A stretch of DNA of 64,000 bases. Origin: Bog-473 sp963728845. GTDB lineage: Bacteria > Actinomycetota > Acidimicrobiia > Acidimicrobiales > RAAP-2. Below the pieces are notes generated by a model. It was given only the letters and a program-made list of their open reading frames with translations. It was not told the origin of the DNA and ran no database searches. The position numbers and the translations under genes were made by a program. Location: positions 1 to 64,000 of the forward strand of contig CAVSLS010000032.1 in NCBI GenBank assembly GCA_963728845.1, written 5' to 3'. This document shows, piece by piece, positions 27,342-36,193 of the stretch (the stretch's first letter is position 1; every line of letters begins with the position of its first letter).

Positions 27342-28820
27342 ATGTATGAGGGGACATGGGAATCCGTCCGCACCCACCAGGTGCCGGTCTGGTACGACGA
27401 CGCCAAGTTGGGGATCTTCCTCCACTGGGGCCTCTACTCGGTGCCCGGCTGGGCACCGCGCGTGCCCGACATTCAGGAGCTGCTGGTCAAGGATGGTCCC
27501 AAGCGAATGTTGCGGGAGAACCCGTACGCCGAGTGGTACCTCAACTCCATGCAGATCAAGGGCAGCCCGACCCAGCGCCACCACGCGGAGGTCTACGGCA
27601 ACGACTACCCCTACGAGAACTTCGTCAAGACCTTCAACGACGCCTCGGAGGGCGCCAACCTCGACGGCATCGCCGAACTCTGCCAGGCTGCGGGTGCCCG
27701 CTACGTCGTGCTCACCTCGAAGCACCACGACGGCTTCGCCCTCTGGCCCTCGGCCATCGCACACCCCACCATGGGCGAGTACCACTCCCGGCGTGACCTC
27801 GTCGGCGACCTGACCGAGGCCGTCCGGGCCAAGCGGATGCGCATGGGGCTCTACTACTCGGGCGGCTACGATTGGCCCTACAACAAGGCGTTGCTCTCCA
27901 AGCCCGCCGATGCCGTACTGGCAGTCCCGCACGACAGCCGGTATGTCGACTACGTGACCGCGCACTGCCGGGAGTTGATCGATTGCTACCAGCCGTCCGT
28001 GCTGTGGAACGACATCTCGTGGCCGAGCGGCGGCAACCTCGCCGAGCTCTTCGCGTACTACTACAACACCGTTGAGGAGGGAGTGGTCAACGACCGCTGG
28101 CGCGAGTCCAACATCCCCCGCAACGTGTTGACCGACACCCTCGTGCGCGGCGCCGGCGCTCTGCTGCAGTGGCTGTGGCGATTCATCCCCGAGCGGAACA
28201 AGCGCCTCACTTTCTCAACTCCGATGCACTGTGACTTTCGGACTCCCGAGTACGACGTCCTGCACACCGTGTCGGAGCGGAAGTGGGAAATGGCCCGTGG
28301 CGTCGGGCACTCCTTCGGGGCCAACCGCCACGAGCTGCCCGAGGACATCATCACCGACACGGAGCTGATCCAGATGTTCTGCGACGTCGTGTCGAAGAAC
28401 GGCAACCTGCTCATCGGGGTGGGCCCGCGGCCCGACGGGACGATCCCCGACGAACAGCAGGCACCCCTACGCGGTCTGGGGGACTGGTTGGCCACGAACG
28501 GTGAGGCCATTTACGGCAGCCGGCCGTGGGTCATCACCGAGTCGGTGACCAGGGAAGGGACATCGGTTCGCTTCACGAAGAGCGGCGAGGGCGTCTACGC
28601 CCTTGTTCTCGGGATGCCAGCCACGCGGCGAATCACGATGCAGTCGATTGAGGGGTCGAGGGTGCGCCGGGTGCGCCTCGTCGGCTCCTATGAGCAGCTC
28701 CATTGGTCCGTCGAGCGGGGCGAGCTCACAGTCACACTGCCCGAGCGCATGCCCGTTTCGGCGGCGACCGCGTTGGACCTCGGGCCCGACGTGCGGGCCC
28801 GGTTGGGTGTGACGCCCTAG
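27342..28820 (+). CDS. Alpha-L-fucosidase (GH29)
   Basis: A protein of 492 residues. VWYDDAKLGIFLHWGLYSVPGW is the family opening; its HWG.YS core is diagnostic. YVVLTSKHHDGFALWPS carries the HHDGF motif. The nucleophile Asp is expected in SVLWNDISWP, and the downstream LLIGVGPRPDGTIP matches the family's NLLLNVGP-like end of the barrel. No signal peptide is seen, so it should act inside the cell. A C-terminal beta-sandwich completes the enzyme. The start is MYEGTWESV at 27342; the 35 upstream codons look non-coding. Confidence 0.92.
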   Translation: MYEGTWESVRTHQVPVWYDDAKLGIFLHWGLYSVPGWAPRVPDIQELLVKDGPKRMLRENPYAEWYLNSMQIKGSPTQRHHAEVYGNDYPYENFVKTFNDASEGANLDGIAELCQAAGARYVVLTSKHHDGFALWPSAIAHPTMGEYHSRRDLVGDLTEAVRAKRMRMGLYYSGGYDWPYNKALLSKPADAVLAVPHDSRYVDYVTAHCRELIDCYQPSVLWNDISWPSGGNLAELFAYYYNTVEEGVVNDRWRESNIPRNVLTDTLVRGAGALLQWLWRFIPERNKRLTFSTPMHCDFRTPEYDVLHTVSERKWEMARGVGHSFGANRHELPEDIITDTELIQMFCDVVSKNGNLLIGVGPRPDGTIPDEQQAPLRGLGDWLATNGEAIYGSRPWVITESVTREGTSVRFTKSGEGVYALVLGMPATRRITMQSIEGSRVRRVRLVGSYEQLHWSVERGELTVTLPERMPVSAATALDLGPDVRARLGVTP

Positions 28821-28862
28821 AGACGGCGGCGGCCCCGCGTCGAGCGGTGGCGGACCCGCCGT

Positions 28863-29289
28863 TCAGCCGGAGAGCACCAGCTGGGTCTGGAGCACGCGGG
28901 CGACGAGTCGCTCGTGGTGGTCGCGCACGTCGGTCTCGACGACGATGGTGGTGCGGCCGGTGTGGAGCGGACGTGACGTCGCGTCGATGTGCCCGTCACG
29001 CAGGCCGCGGAAGAAGTTCGTCTTGGACTCAATCGTCGTGGTGCCGAGCGCATCCTGGGGCAGGTTGAGAAAGGCGCAGGCCGCTCCCGTGCTGTCGGCG
29101 AGAGCCATCACCGCGCCACCGTGGAGCAGTCCGCCGGCCGTGCAGAGCTCTGGCGCCCACGGAAGCCTGGCGCGCACCTCCTCTTTGGTGGCGTACGAGA
29201 AGTTCGCGCCCGAGCGTTTGTACCAGCGGCATGAGGTCGCGCAGCCGCTCGGCGTCGGACCCCGGATCGGAAGGCTCGAATACGGTCAC
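28863..29289 (-). CDS. Hotdog-fold thioesterase (PaaI/YdiI type), frameshifted
   Basis: About 141 residues. MTVFEPSDPGSDAERLRDLM starts at 29289; after a break near 29215 the frame resumes as EEVRARLPWAPELCTAGGLLHGGAVMALADSTGA (core GGLLHGGAVMALAD). The HGG-x-x-x-x-x-D/E region is the thioesterase active site. It hydrolyses acyl-CoA thioesters. A DosR-like box lies 18-31 bp before the start codon. Confidence 0.8.
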
Positions 29290-29306
29290 GGTCGCAGGAT
29301 ACCGAC

Positions 29307-29320
29307 GGGACCATTGGCCC
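29307..29320. promoter_or_regulatory. DosR-like box
   Basis: GGGACCATTGGCCC matches 11 of 14 core positions of the DosR consensus. With its flank (TAGCGGCC) it agrees at 20 of 22 positions with the box at 30279. It lies directly before the thioesterase start (minus strand) and 273 bp before the GAP gene. The rest of the 303-bp gap (29290-29592) shows no gene. Confidence 0.45.
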
Positions 29321-29592
29321 TAGCGGCCGCAGGCCGGCCACCGCATGATCGGGCTATGGACGGGGGCCGCCGGCACTGCAGTTCGCTGACAATAGATACC
29401 GCACGATCTCTGACCGGGAAGCGCAGTCTCGTTGTCGGAAGGGGGATCCGTACCGCCGGTGGCCCCCAGTCCAACTCCTTGCGGCGACCGCACATGTGAC
29501 ACGTCGCGGCCGGGCACCCCCGCGGTCGTTCGGACCGACGCCGTCGGCCTGCACCGGCTACGGTCGTCGCTCGGCAGATTGGGAGGGACGAC

Positions 29593-30243
29593 ATGATCCT
29601 GGATTTGTTCCTCATCGGCCTCGTCGTCACCCTCGAACCGATCCCGCTGACCGCAATGATCCTGCTGCTGGCGTCCGAGCGGGGATTGTTCAAGGGCCTC
29701 GGGTTCACCCTCGGGTGGCTGCTGACACTGGTGGCAATCGTGGCCGTCACGGTGCTCGTCACCGGCGGCGAACCCCTGATCCCGAAGAGCTCGCCCTCGA
29801 CGGCCGCCCTGGCGCTGAAGCTGGCGATCGGCGTCGTGCTCGTCTTCGTCGCCGTGCGCCGGCGAGCCCGACCCGCCCGCACGGAGCCGAAGAAGCAGCC
29901 GAAGTGGATGTCGAGCATCGACCGTGTGAACCCCCTCGCAGCGGCCGGCCTCGGGTTCCTGCTGCAGCCGTGGGTGCTGGTGGCCGCCGGCGTCGCCACC
30001 ATCACCCAGGCCAAGCTCTCCAGTGGCTTGGAATACTTCGGCGTGTTCGCCTTCTGCATCTGGTGCACCGCCAGCTATCTCGTCATGGAGATCTACGCCG
30101 CCCTCCGCCCCGCCAAAGTGAAGGCGACCCTCGATGGGCTGCTCCAGTGGATCAACACCCACACGGACCAGACGATCGTCTTCCTGTCGCTGGGTCTCGG
30201 CCTCTACTTGGTCGCCAAGAGCATCTACGGGCTGCTGAGCTGA
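29593..30243 (+). CDS. GAP family membrane protein (SfLAP / LysE-like)
   Basis: A protein of 216 residues with six membrane helices. ATG follows GGGAGGG. The pattern LIGLVVTLEPIPLTAMILLLASERGL and GLGFLLQPWVLVAAGVATIT matches the GAP family (PF11139). Its mycobacterial member Sap helps export sulfolipid-1 or glycopeptidolipid (known). Here the cargo is unknown. Confidence 0.85.
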   Translation: MILDLFLIGLVVTLEPIPLTAMILLLASERGLFKGLGFTLGWLLTLVAIVAVTVLVTGGEPLIPKSSPSTAALALKLAIGVVLVFVAVRRRARPARTEPKKQPKWMSSIDRVNPLAAAGLGFLLQPWVLVAAGVATITQAKLSSGLEYFGVFAFCIWCTASYLVMEIYAALRPAKVKATLDGLLQWINTHTDQTIVFLSLGLGLYLVAKSIYGLLS

Positions 30244-30256
30244 TTCCCCGTGCGCA

Positions 30257-30292
30257 GGGCACATCGGCCTCGGCGCTCGGGACCTTTGGCCC
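30257..30292. promoter_or_regulatory. Tandem DosR-like boxes, 22-bp centre spacing
   Basis: Box 2, GGGACCTTTGGCCC (30279-30292), matches 11 of 14 core positions. Box 1, GGGCACATCGGCCT (30257-30270), is weaker. Their centres are exactly 22 bp (two helical turns) apart. The ATG of the following PLDc_N gene is 65 bp beyond box 2. Confidence 0.45.
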
Positions 30293-30356
30293 TATCGGCC
30301 GGCCGAGGTCGCAACAAGGCTGAGCCCGGGGACCGGAAAAGGGAGGTACGTTCGAA

Positions 30357-30587
30357 ATGCTCGCCTATACGTGGCCGCTGCTCAGCTTGTTTTGGACATT
30401 CCTGATGTTCGCCGGCGTGTTCTTGATGGTGTTCTTCATCATCTGGTGCTTCGTCGACAACTTTCGGCGACGCGACCACCACGGTTTGGCCAAGGCGATG
30501 TGGACCATCGTCATCCTGATGATCCCGGTCCTCGGCGCGCTGATCTACATCATCGCCCGGCCTGCTGACGCCGCTCTCTCGACGTGA
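30357..30587 (+). CDS. PLDc_N small membrane protein (no SHOCT)
   Basis: A protein of 76 residues. ATG follows GGGAGG. Two membrane helices (TFLMFAGVFLMVFFIIWCFVD and AMWTIVILMIPVLGALIYIIA, in outline) with the linker NFRRRDHHGLAK correspond to the PLDc_N module of the proteins at 24626 and 40655, but the SHOCT tail is missing. Function is unknown. It is preceded by tandem DosR-like boxes and is the strongest candidate member of the proposed regulon. Confidence 0.8.
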   Translation: MLAYTWPLLSLFWTFLMFAGVFLMVFFIIWCFVDNFRRRDHHGLAKAMWTIVILMIPVLGALIYIIARPADAALST

Positions 30588-30606
30588 GGTGCATCCGGCG
30601 GCGGCG

Positions 30607-31424
30607 TCAGGCGCCGGCGGCTGTTTCGAGGATGAGGGCCGGACGTTGCCCACGGTGACGCCCGGGATACCGAAGCGATCGGCAAGGATCGCCGGCACTT
30701 CCTCGAGGGGCACCTCCGTCACCGCGGACGCCCCGCCGACCGGACGCTCTACCAGCACGGCCTGCTCGTAGACGAAGAGCGACAGGCAGCGGTCGGCGCT
30801 GCGCAACCCCGCCATGACGCCCGTGACGAACGACGACCCGGGGTGGGTCGCCGTGTACCAGTTGTTCACCTCGATGTCGACGGGTTCGGCCGGCTCGGGC
30901 ACGAAGCCGTACATGTCAGTCCAGCCGCCGTCCTGGAACGCCTGGAGCACCAGCTCGGGGCCGTCCTCGACCAGACGGTAGCGCCAGCCCGATTGTTCGG
31001 ACTCGGTGCCGGTCCCGAAGGGAAGCGGGTCGAGCAGGCCGCCCCCCCCGAACCCCACGTCGGCCAGCCAGGTGCCATCCCGGTCCGTGACCCGCAGGAG
31101 GAGATGATTGAGGGGGCGAGGCGAGCCCTCGGGGCCAAGGCGCACCCGGGCCAGCATGGGGGTCACCTCCATGCCGCCGAGCGACTCCAAGGCGGCCTTG
31201 AGGAGCAGGTTGTGCTCGAAGCAGTAGCCGCCGCGGCCCCGGGTCACGATCTTGTCCTCGAGGTCGACCAACTCGAGCGAGACGGGTGTGCCCGAGAACG
31301 GGTCGAAGTTCTCGAACGAGATGCCCGTGGCGTGGGCCCGGTGGACCTCCGCCAGCCCCGGATCGGCGCGGCCGCCCAACCCGATGCGGTCGAGGTAGGC
31401 CTGCAGAGAGGTCAACGGGGGCAC
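30607..31424 (-). CDS. nat: Arylamine N-acetyltransferase
   Basis: About 272 residues. The catalytic triad is visible: Cys in RGRGGYCFEHN, His in PRPLNHLLL, Asp in WLADVGFGG. It transfers acetyl (or propionyl) from CoA to arylamines; the mycobacterial homologue sits in cholesterol catabolism (known), which is not seen here. The apparent frame runs on for hundreds of codons past the normal end. A single-base shift near 30640 would restore a tail ETAAGA and a stop at 30607. Start: a GTG at 31424, seven bases after a TAGCCT element. Confidence 0.85.
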
Positions 31425-31582
31425 CGGGGAGAGGCTAATCCCAGGTCTCGCCGGGCCACGTCCGGTCAAACGATCGTTGGTCCTGGTTGCCGCGAGCCAT
31501 CGACGCGGATCGCAATTTGACTGCGGCGGGCGTGTCGCTAGGGTTCTGCTCGACCCAGGGAAACCCAGGAGCGCCGCCGGCA

Positions 31583-31771
31583 ATGCAGAACCATTACCCG
31601 AAGATCGCGCAACGTCCGGACCGGACGTGGGTGGTCGAGTGCCCCCAGTGCCGCAACGACCGCACCTCCGCGGTGCCGATCGGCATCGGCATGCCGCTGC
31701 AGGACCGGGAGACGGCCGAGCGGCTCCGCGAGAACCACATGGCGCGGTCGGTGCGGGCCGCCGCCTCGTAG
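31583..31771 (+). CDS. Small CxxC protein, conserved hypothetical
   Basis: A protein of 62 residues beginning MQNHYPKIAQRPDRTWVVEC. ATG follows GGAG with eight-base spacing. The sequence WVVECPQCRND contains one CxxC pair, as in a half zinc ribbon, followed by a helical tail (RETAERLRENH). Its size and features suggest a metal-binding or regulatory mini-protein. I do not know its function. Confidence 0.55.
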   Translation: MQNHYPKIAQRPDRTWVVECPQCRNDRTSAVPIGIGMPLQDRETAERLRENHMARSVRAAAS

Positions 31772-31794
31772 ATCCGCGCGACGGTCCAGCCGGA

Positions 31795-32223
31795 GTGGTC
31801 GCGCCCGGTCCCGTTGAGCTCCATCCCGACCCGACGGGCGGCACCGCGGGCATCGTGACGAAGCAGAGCGCCCGCCCGGTGGGAGACACGGTTGCCCGTT
31901 TCGTCGAGCTGCTCGGGTCGAAGGGTGTCAAGGTCTTCGCGGTGGTCGATCAGCGGGCGGAGGCGCGCGCTGTGGGCCTCGAACTGCGCGAGACGACTCT
32001 GGTCGTTTTCGGCAACCCGGTGGCCGGCACCCCCGTGATGGAGGCAGTGCCGCTCGCGGCACTCGATCTTCCGCTCAAGGTCCTGGTGTGGGCCGACGGC
32101 GAGCGGGGCACACAGGTGAGCTACACCGACCCGTCCGTCCTGGCTGCCCGCTACGGCCTGCGTCCCGAGCTGGCCGCGTCGTTCGAGGGGATCCACGCGT
32201 TGACCGACGCCCTCGTCGCCTAA
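31795..32223 (+). CDS. DUF302 family protein
   Basis: Up to 142 residues. Clear DUF302 (PF03625) features: GIVTKQSARPVGDTVARFVELL, GVKVFAVVDQRAEARAVGLEL, TTLVVFGNPVAGTPVME and PLKVLVWAD. The family is small, cytoplasmic and often found with stress or sulfur/phospholipid genes; no reaction is established. The start is uncertain: GTG at 31795 or at 31855, neither with a good SD. Confidence 0.8.
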   Translation: MVAPGPVELHPDPTGGTAGIVTKQSARPVGDTVARFVELLGSKGVKVFAVVDQRAEARAVGLELRETTLVVFGNPVAGTPVMEAVPLAALDLPLKVLVWADGERGTQVSYTDPSVLAARYGLRPELAASFEGIHALTDALVA

Positions 32224-32251
32224 CGGCGGGGCCTCCCGGTCAGGTCGGAGC

Positions 32252-32485
32252 TCAGGCCGTGGTCTCGAGCCGGACGTTGTGGCGGTGGGGACTCAGCGCC
32301 CGCTCCACGGCACCGCGGATCTCCGGGCCGTGACCCTGGGGATCGCTCCCTCCGAAGATCGTCACGTAGACGACGCTGCCCCAACCCTCTTTGATCTCGA
32401 CCCGCGAGATCTCGTAGGCACTGCCGTCGGGATGCGCATCAGCGATGGCGCGCAAAACCGGCTTGGTGATCAGGGCCCCGACCAT
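32252..32485 (-). CDS. Small hypothetical protein
   Basis: A protein of 77 residues, MVGALITKPVLRAIADAHPD to LSPHRHNVRLETTA. The balanced alpha/beta pattern suggests a ferredoxin-like fold, but I do not recognise the family. A longer frame begins at 32536, but its extra codons are Arg/His-rich and cover a DosR-like box, so the start at 32485, preceded by GTGGGGCG, is favoured. Confidence 0.55.
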   Translation of the reverse strand: MVGALITKPVLRAIADAHPDGSAYEISRVEIKEGWGSVVYVTIFGGSDPQGHGPEIRGAVERALSPHRHNVRLETTA

Positions 32486-32520
32486 CGCCCCACAGTGGCG
32501 GTGACGACGACGTGCCAATA

Positions 32521-32534
32521 GAGGCCAAAGTCCC
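32521..32534. promoter_or_regulatory. DosR-like box (reverse orientation)
   Basis: On the minus strand it reads GGGACTTTGGCCTC, 11 of 14 core matches, and is followed by TATTGGC as the box at 30279 is followed by TATCGGC. It lies 36 bp upstream of the ATG at 32485 and inside the rejected N-terminal extension of that gene. Confidence 0.4.
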
Positions 32535-32639
32535 ATTGCCCGTGATGCAGAGAGATGATGCAACAGATCGACAACAACGAGGTGCGGCGGACCAAGGAGC
32601 GTTGGCGCCACGGCTCCGTGGCACTGGCGACCTGATGGG

Positions 32640-33524
32640 TCAGGCGAAGAGCCGGCGCGGCGTGGCGTACTCCATCTCGAAGTACCCGGCGGGCACGGTC
32701 GGGTCCCGCAGCGCCGCGGCGGCGGGTGCGATGTCGACGCCGGGGAGGCCCGGGAACAGCGGGTCGTGGTGGCAGAATGCGACCTGGCCGGGACGAAGGA
32801 GTTGCACCTGCTCGAGCATGTAGCGCACGGCGGGGCCTTGGAACGGCTCACCGTCGACGTTGGGGCGGCCGCCGACCGAGAGCAGCGCAACGTCGGGCCG
32901 CAGCCCGTCGAAGATGCCACGCCAGTAGCCGGCGCTCCCGCTCACCAGCAACGAACCGCCCGCCGTCGTCAGCAGGTAGGCCAGCTGACCCCCGTCGTGG
33001 CGCGAGCACCGCTCGTTCATGGCCACCAAGGCCGGTCCCGCCGGCGCCGGCGCGACGTCCATGGCGCCGAAGAGCCCCGCCACCTTCGCGGCGCGCTGCT
33101 GTGCGCTGACGTCGAGGTCGCCGAGGCAGGGCACCGACGTGTCGGATTCGCTGTGGGCGAACAGGCACGCGTGGAGCGCGGGCAGCACCCGCACCTTCGT
33201 GGTCGGTCCGCAGTGGACCGTTTCGCCGCCGGTGACGACGAGGAGTTGACTCTCGGGCACGCCGCAGGCACGCAGGCAGCGCGCCGACTCGGGAGAGGCG
33301 ACGACAGTGGCTCCGGCGTGGAGCGCCAGTGCGTCGGCGCCGAAGAGATGGTCGAAGTGGGCGTGGCTCACGAAGACGAAGTCGGCCTTCTCGACCTCGG
33401 CCGACGACAGTCCGACCGGCTCGAGGCCGGGCAAGCGGTCGAGGTAGGCATCGAAGAAGAGGTCGAGCCCGGCGTCGCGGACGCGGAAGGTGGCGGTCCC
33501 GAACCACTCGAGTGTCGTCGCCAT
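32640..33524 (-). CDS. MBL-fold metallo-hydrolase
   Basis: A protein of 294 residues. The metal motif is H-x-H-x-D-H in FVSHAHFDHLFGAD, with the N-terminal WFGTATFRV typical of UlaG/RNase-Z-like hydrolases that take cyclic or lipid-like phosphodiesters. Further His residues (CHHDPLFPG) may complete a two-metal site. GGGAGGG precedes the ATG. It lacks the features of persulfide dioxygenases, so it should not be linked to the nearby sulfur genes without proof. Confidence 0.85.
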   Translation of the reverse strand: MATTLEWFGTATFRVRDAGLDLFFDAYLDRLPGLEPVGLSSAEVEKADFVFVSHAHFDHLFGADALALHAGATVVASPESARCLRACGVPESQLLVVTGGETVHCGPTTKVRVLPALHACLFAHSESDTSVPCLGDLDVSAQQRAAKVAGLFGAMDVAPAPAGPALVAMNERCSRHDGGQLAYLLTTAGGSLLVSGSAGYWRGIFDGLRPDVALLSVGGRPNVDGEPFQGPAVRYMLEQVQLLRPGQVAFCHHDPLFPGLPGVDIAPAAAALRDPTVPAGYFEMEYATPRRLFA

Positions 33525-33589
33525 GGAATCCCTCCCCGATCGAGCGGCGCGCCGATCGTAGGGCCACGACGCCGTCGGCGCCGGCGGTG

Positions 33590-35810
33590 CTAGTGGGAGA
33601 AGCGCACCGTGGGCAGGATCCGGTCGAGGGCGCGCGGCCGTCGCCAGATGCGGTGGCCGCCGAAACGCAGGATCACCGGGAGCAGCACCATCCGGACCAC
33701 GAGGGCATCGAGCGCGACGGCCACGGCGAGGATGACTCCCATCTCCTTGGGCGCCAGCGGCCCGGAGAGCGCGAACGTCAGAAAGACGGCGATCATCACT
33801 GCCGCGGCCGACACCACGACACGCCCGGAGGAGCGGACCGATCCCACCATCGCATGCTCGGGGTTGGTGTGCGTCTCGTAGCGCTCCTTCGCCGCCGAGA
33901 GGAGGAACAGCGTGTAGTCCATCGCGACCCCGAACACCATGGCGCCGAAGAAGATAGGACCCCAGGCGTCGACGAAACCCTGTGGGTGGAACCCGAGCAG
34001 CCCCGACCCGATGCCGTTCTGGAAGATGAGGCGAGCGATGCCGAACGCGCCGGCGACGGACAGTCCGGTGATGGCGACGCCGGCGGCCGCCACCCACGGC
34101 GCACCCAACGCGATGAGGAGGAGGACGAACCCGATCACGACGAGGATGCCGACCACCAACGGGGCATAGCGGGAGAGGGCCTGCTGGAGGTCGTGGTTTT
34201 CCGCCGCGGCGCCGCCCACCAGGGATCCCGGCGGCAGGACGTGGCGCAGGCGGTCGATGGTGGCACCCGTCGCCGTCGTCGACGGCCCGCTCGTTGGCAC
34301 GACCTGGTCGAAGGCCCAGCCGGCCCGGCTGGGCCCGGCGACGGTGGCGGCCACGCCCGGCGTGTGCGCCAGCGTTGCGAGGGCCGCCGGCTGGCTCGTC
34401 TCGGGCACAACCACCTGGAGCGTGCCGGGTGCACCGGGCCCGAAGGCATGCACGACCTGGTCGTAGCCGACCGCGCGCGTTGGCGGACGGTGGCACGATC
34501 GTGATGGACGGCATGTTGGTACGCAGGCCGATGACCGGCGCGGCGGCGAGGAAGAGGACGCCGAGCGCCGCTGTCCCGCTCAAGACCGGGTGGCGCCACA
34601 ACAGGCGGCCCCAGGCGTGCAGCCAAGCGTCGACCCGGCGCTCAGAGTCCCCGTCGACCTTTGCCTTCGCCCGGCGGCGCAGCCTGATCCTCCCGGCGTT
34701 GATTCGAGTGCCCAGCCGACCGAGCACCGCAGGCAGCAGCGTCAGCGTGGCCGCCAGTACGGCGACCACGGCGAGCATGATCCCGAGGGCCATGCTGCGG
34801 AAGGCCGGGCTGGGGACGACGAGGATGGCGGCCAAGGCACCGAGGACCGTCAGGGCGCTGAAGGCCACCGCCTTGCCGGCGGTGTCGAGCGCCTCGGCCA
34901 CGGAGGCCACGACGGCCTCCTGGTCGCCGCGCACCGCGCCCCTACGGACCAGCGCAGCCCGGAAGCGCACCACGATGAAGAGCGCGTAGTCGATGCCGAG
35001 GGCGAGGGCGAACATCAAAGCGAAGTTCAGGGCCCAGATGGAGACCGGCGTGACGTCGGTGATGAGGACGAGCGCGCCGGCGGCGACCAGGAGCCCGACC
35101 ATGGTCAGCAGGAGCGGCAGGCCGGCTGCCACCAGGCTCCCGAAGACGATGACGAGGATGGCGATCGTCACCGGCCACGACAGCATCTCGGAACGGAGCA
35201 TGGCGGAACGATTGGCGTCGTTGAAGTTGGCCCACAGCGCGCTGTCACCCGTGAGGGTGACCGAGACGCCGGGGCGCGACAGCTGTTGGAGCGGACCCTC
35301 GAGAGAGCCCGCCGCCTTCACCATGGCGTTGGGGTCCGCGCCAGCTCCGGCCGTGACAATGGCCGTCCGGCCGTTCCTCGAGAGCGAGGCCCCTGGCTGC
35401 GGCGGTGCCACCGTCGAGACGTCGGGGTTGGACAGCAGCGTCCCGATCACCCGTGCCTGGACTTGGCGGGCCACGGGATCCGCGTTGATCGGGGCGTGCC
35501 GGTCCACGATCACCACCTGCAGGGCCGTGGCGCCGAGCCCGGAGAAGTCGCGCTGGACGATGGTGCACGCCTGCACGGACTGGCTCGTCGAGTCCTCCCA
35601 GCCCGCTCCGGCGAGCGCGTGCTCCACCCGGACCGCGAAGAACCCGAACGTGCCCAGCACGACGAGCCAGACCAGCACGACCACCCGGAGGTGGGTCGCG
35701 GTCCAGGCTCCGAGCAGGGCCAGGGAGCCCCGGTGTGACGCCGGGACGGAGCCGCCCTTTTCGCCCGCCCCGCCTATCTGTGTCCCCGTCTGCTCGATAG
35801 TCGATGTCAC
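33590..35810 (-). CDS. MMPL family RND-type transporter (one frameshift)
   Basis: About 739 residues with two six-helix bundles, each preceded by a periplasmic domain. The first bundle has ALMFALALGIDYALFIVVRFR and the second FFGAMVFGVAMDYTLFLLSAAKERYE, the G-I/V-A-D/M-D-Y motif of MMPL/SSD proteins that use the proton gradient. The frame breaks near 34478. GTG start with GGAGGA seven bases upstream. Mycobacterial relatives export lipids (known). It is divergent from the CstR-like gene, whose operator lies just before this start. Confidence 0.88.
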
Positions 35811-35826
35811 GCTCGCGTCCTCCTTA

Positions 35827-35881
35827 ATACCCCATGGGGTATCTTACACATGTTGGTCGGATACGGGTAGGGGTATATGCT
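35827..35881. promoter_or_regulatory. CsoR/CstR-type operators and promoter
   Basis: A perfect palindrome ATACCCCATGGGGTAT (35827-35842) is followed by an imperfect copy ATACGGGTAGGGGTAT (35861-35876); the centres are 34 bp apart. A rightward promoter fits: TTGGTC (35853-35858), a 17-bp spacer, TATGCT (35876-35881). The second copy sits in that spacer. The first copy lies beside a TAAGAT element for the leftward MMPL gene. A/T-rich ends around a C4/G4 core are the known type of CsoR-family sites. Confidence 0.7.
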
Positions 35882-35922
35882 GGGACTGTGCCGGCGGGGC
35901 CGGGACACGGTGAAGGAGAGCC

Positions 35923-36192
35923 ATGCAGGTACCTGAGGAAGTGATCGATGACCTGCGCAAGCGCCTGCACCGCGTCGCGGGTCAGATCGAGGGGATCGAG
36001 CGCATGCTCGACTCGGGTCGCGAGTGCCGCGACGTCGTGACCCAGATCTCCGCCGCCACCAAGGCCCTCGAGCAGGCGGGCTTCCGGCTCGTCGCCGCCG
36101 GCTTGACCTACTGCCTGGCCAATCCCGAGGAGGCCGAGGTCGACGGCTATCCCCTCGAGGAGGTCCAGCGCATGTTCATGAAGCTGGCCTGA
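35923..36192 (+). CDS. CsoR/RcnR-family repressor, CstR-like (persulfide sensor)
   Basis: An 89-residue all-helical protein of the DUF156 family (RLHRVAGQIEGIERMLD). Cys35 (RECRDVV) and Cys64 (LTYCLAN) are kept. The His found four residues before the second Cys in copper-sensing CsoR is Gly60 here. Two Cys without the His is the pattern of CstR, which senses persulfides (known). The next gene, one base away, is a CoA-disulfide reductase-rhodanese, which supports that role. Expected to bind the palindromes at 35827-35876. Confidence 0.88.
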   Translation: MQVPEEVIDDLRKRLHRVAGQIEGIERMLDSGRECRDVVTQISAATKALEQAGFRLVAAGLTYCLANPEEAEVDGYPLEEVQRMFMKLA

Positions 36193-36193
36193 G

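Noticed and set aside
30225..30600. C-terminal extension of the arylamine N-acetyltransferase through the PLDc_N gene
   Set aside because: The extension is acidic low-complexity sequence antisense to a well-supported gene; one base change restores a normal stop at 30607.
31470..31484. Possible DosR-like box between the N-acetyltransferase and the CxxC protein
   Set aside because: Only TTGGTCCT resembles the motif; 9 of 14 is too few to separate from chance.
32640..33524. Assigning the MBL hydrolase as a persulfide dioxygenase for the nearby CstR locus
   Set aside because: Its motif context (SHAHFDH in a UlaG-like sequence) and the separate transcription unit do not support this.
33561..33574. 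Possible DosR-like box before the MBL hydrolase
   Set aside because: On the minus strand only 8 of 14 positions match, and the GGGAC half is missing.
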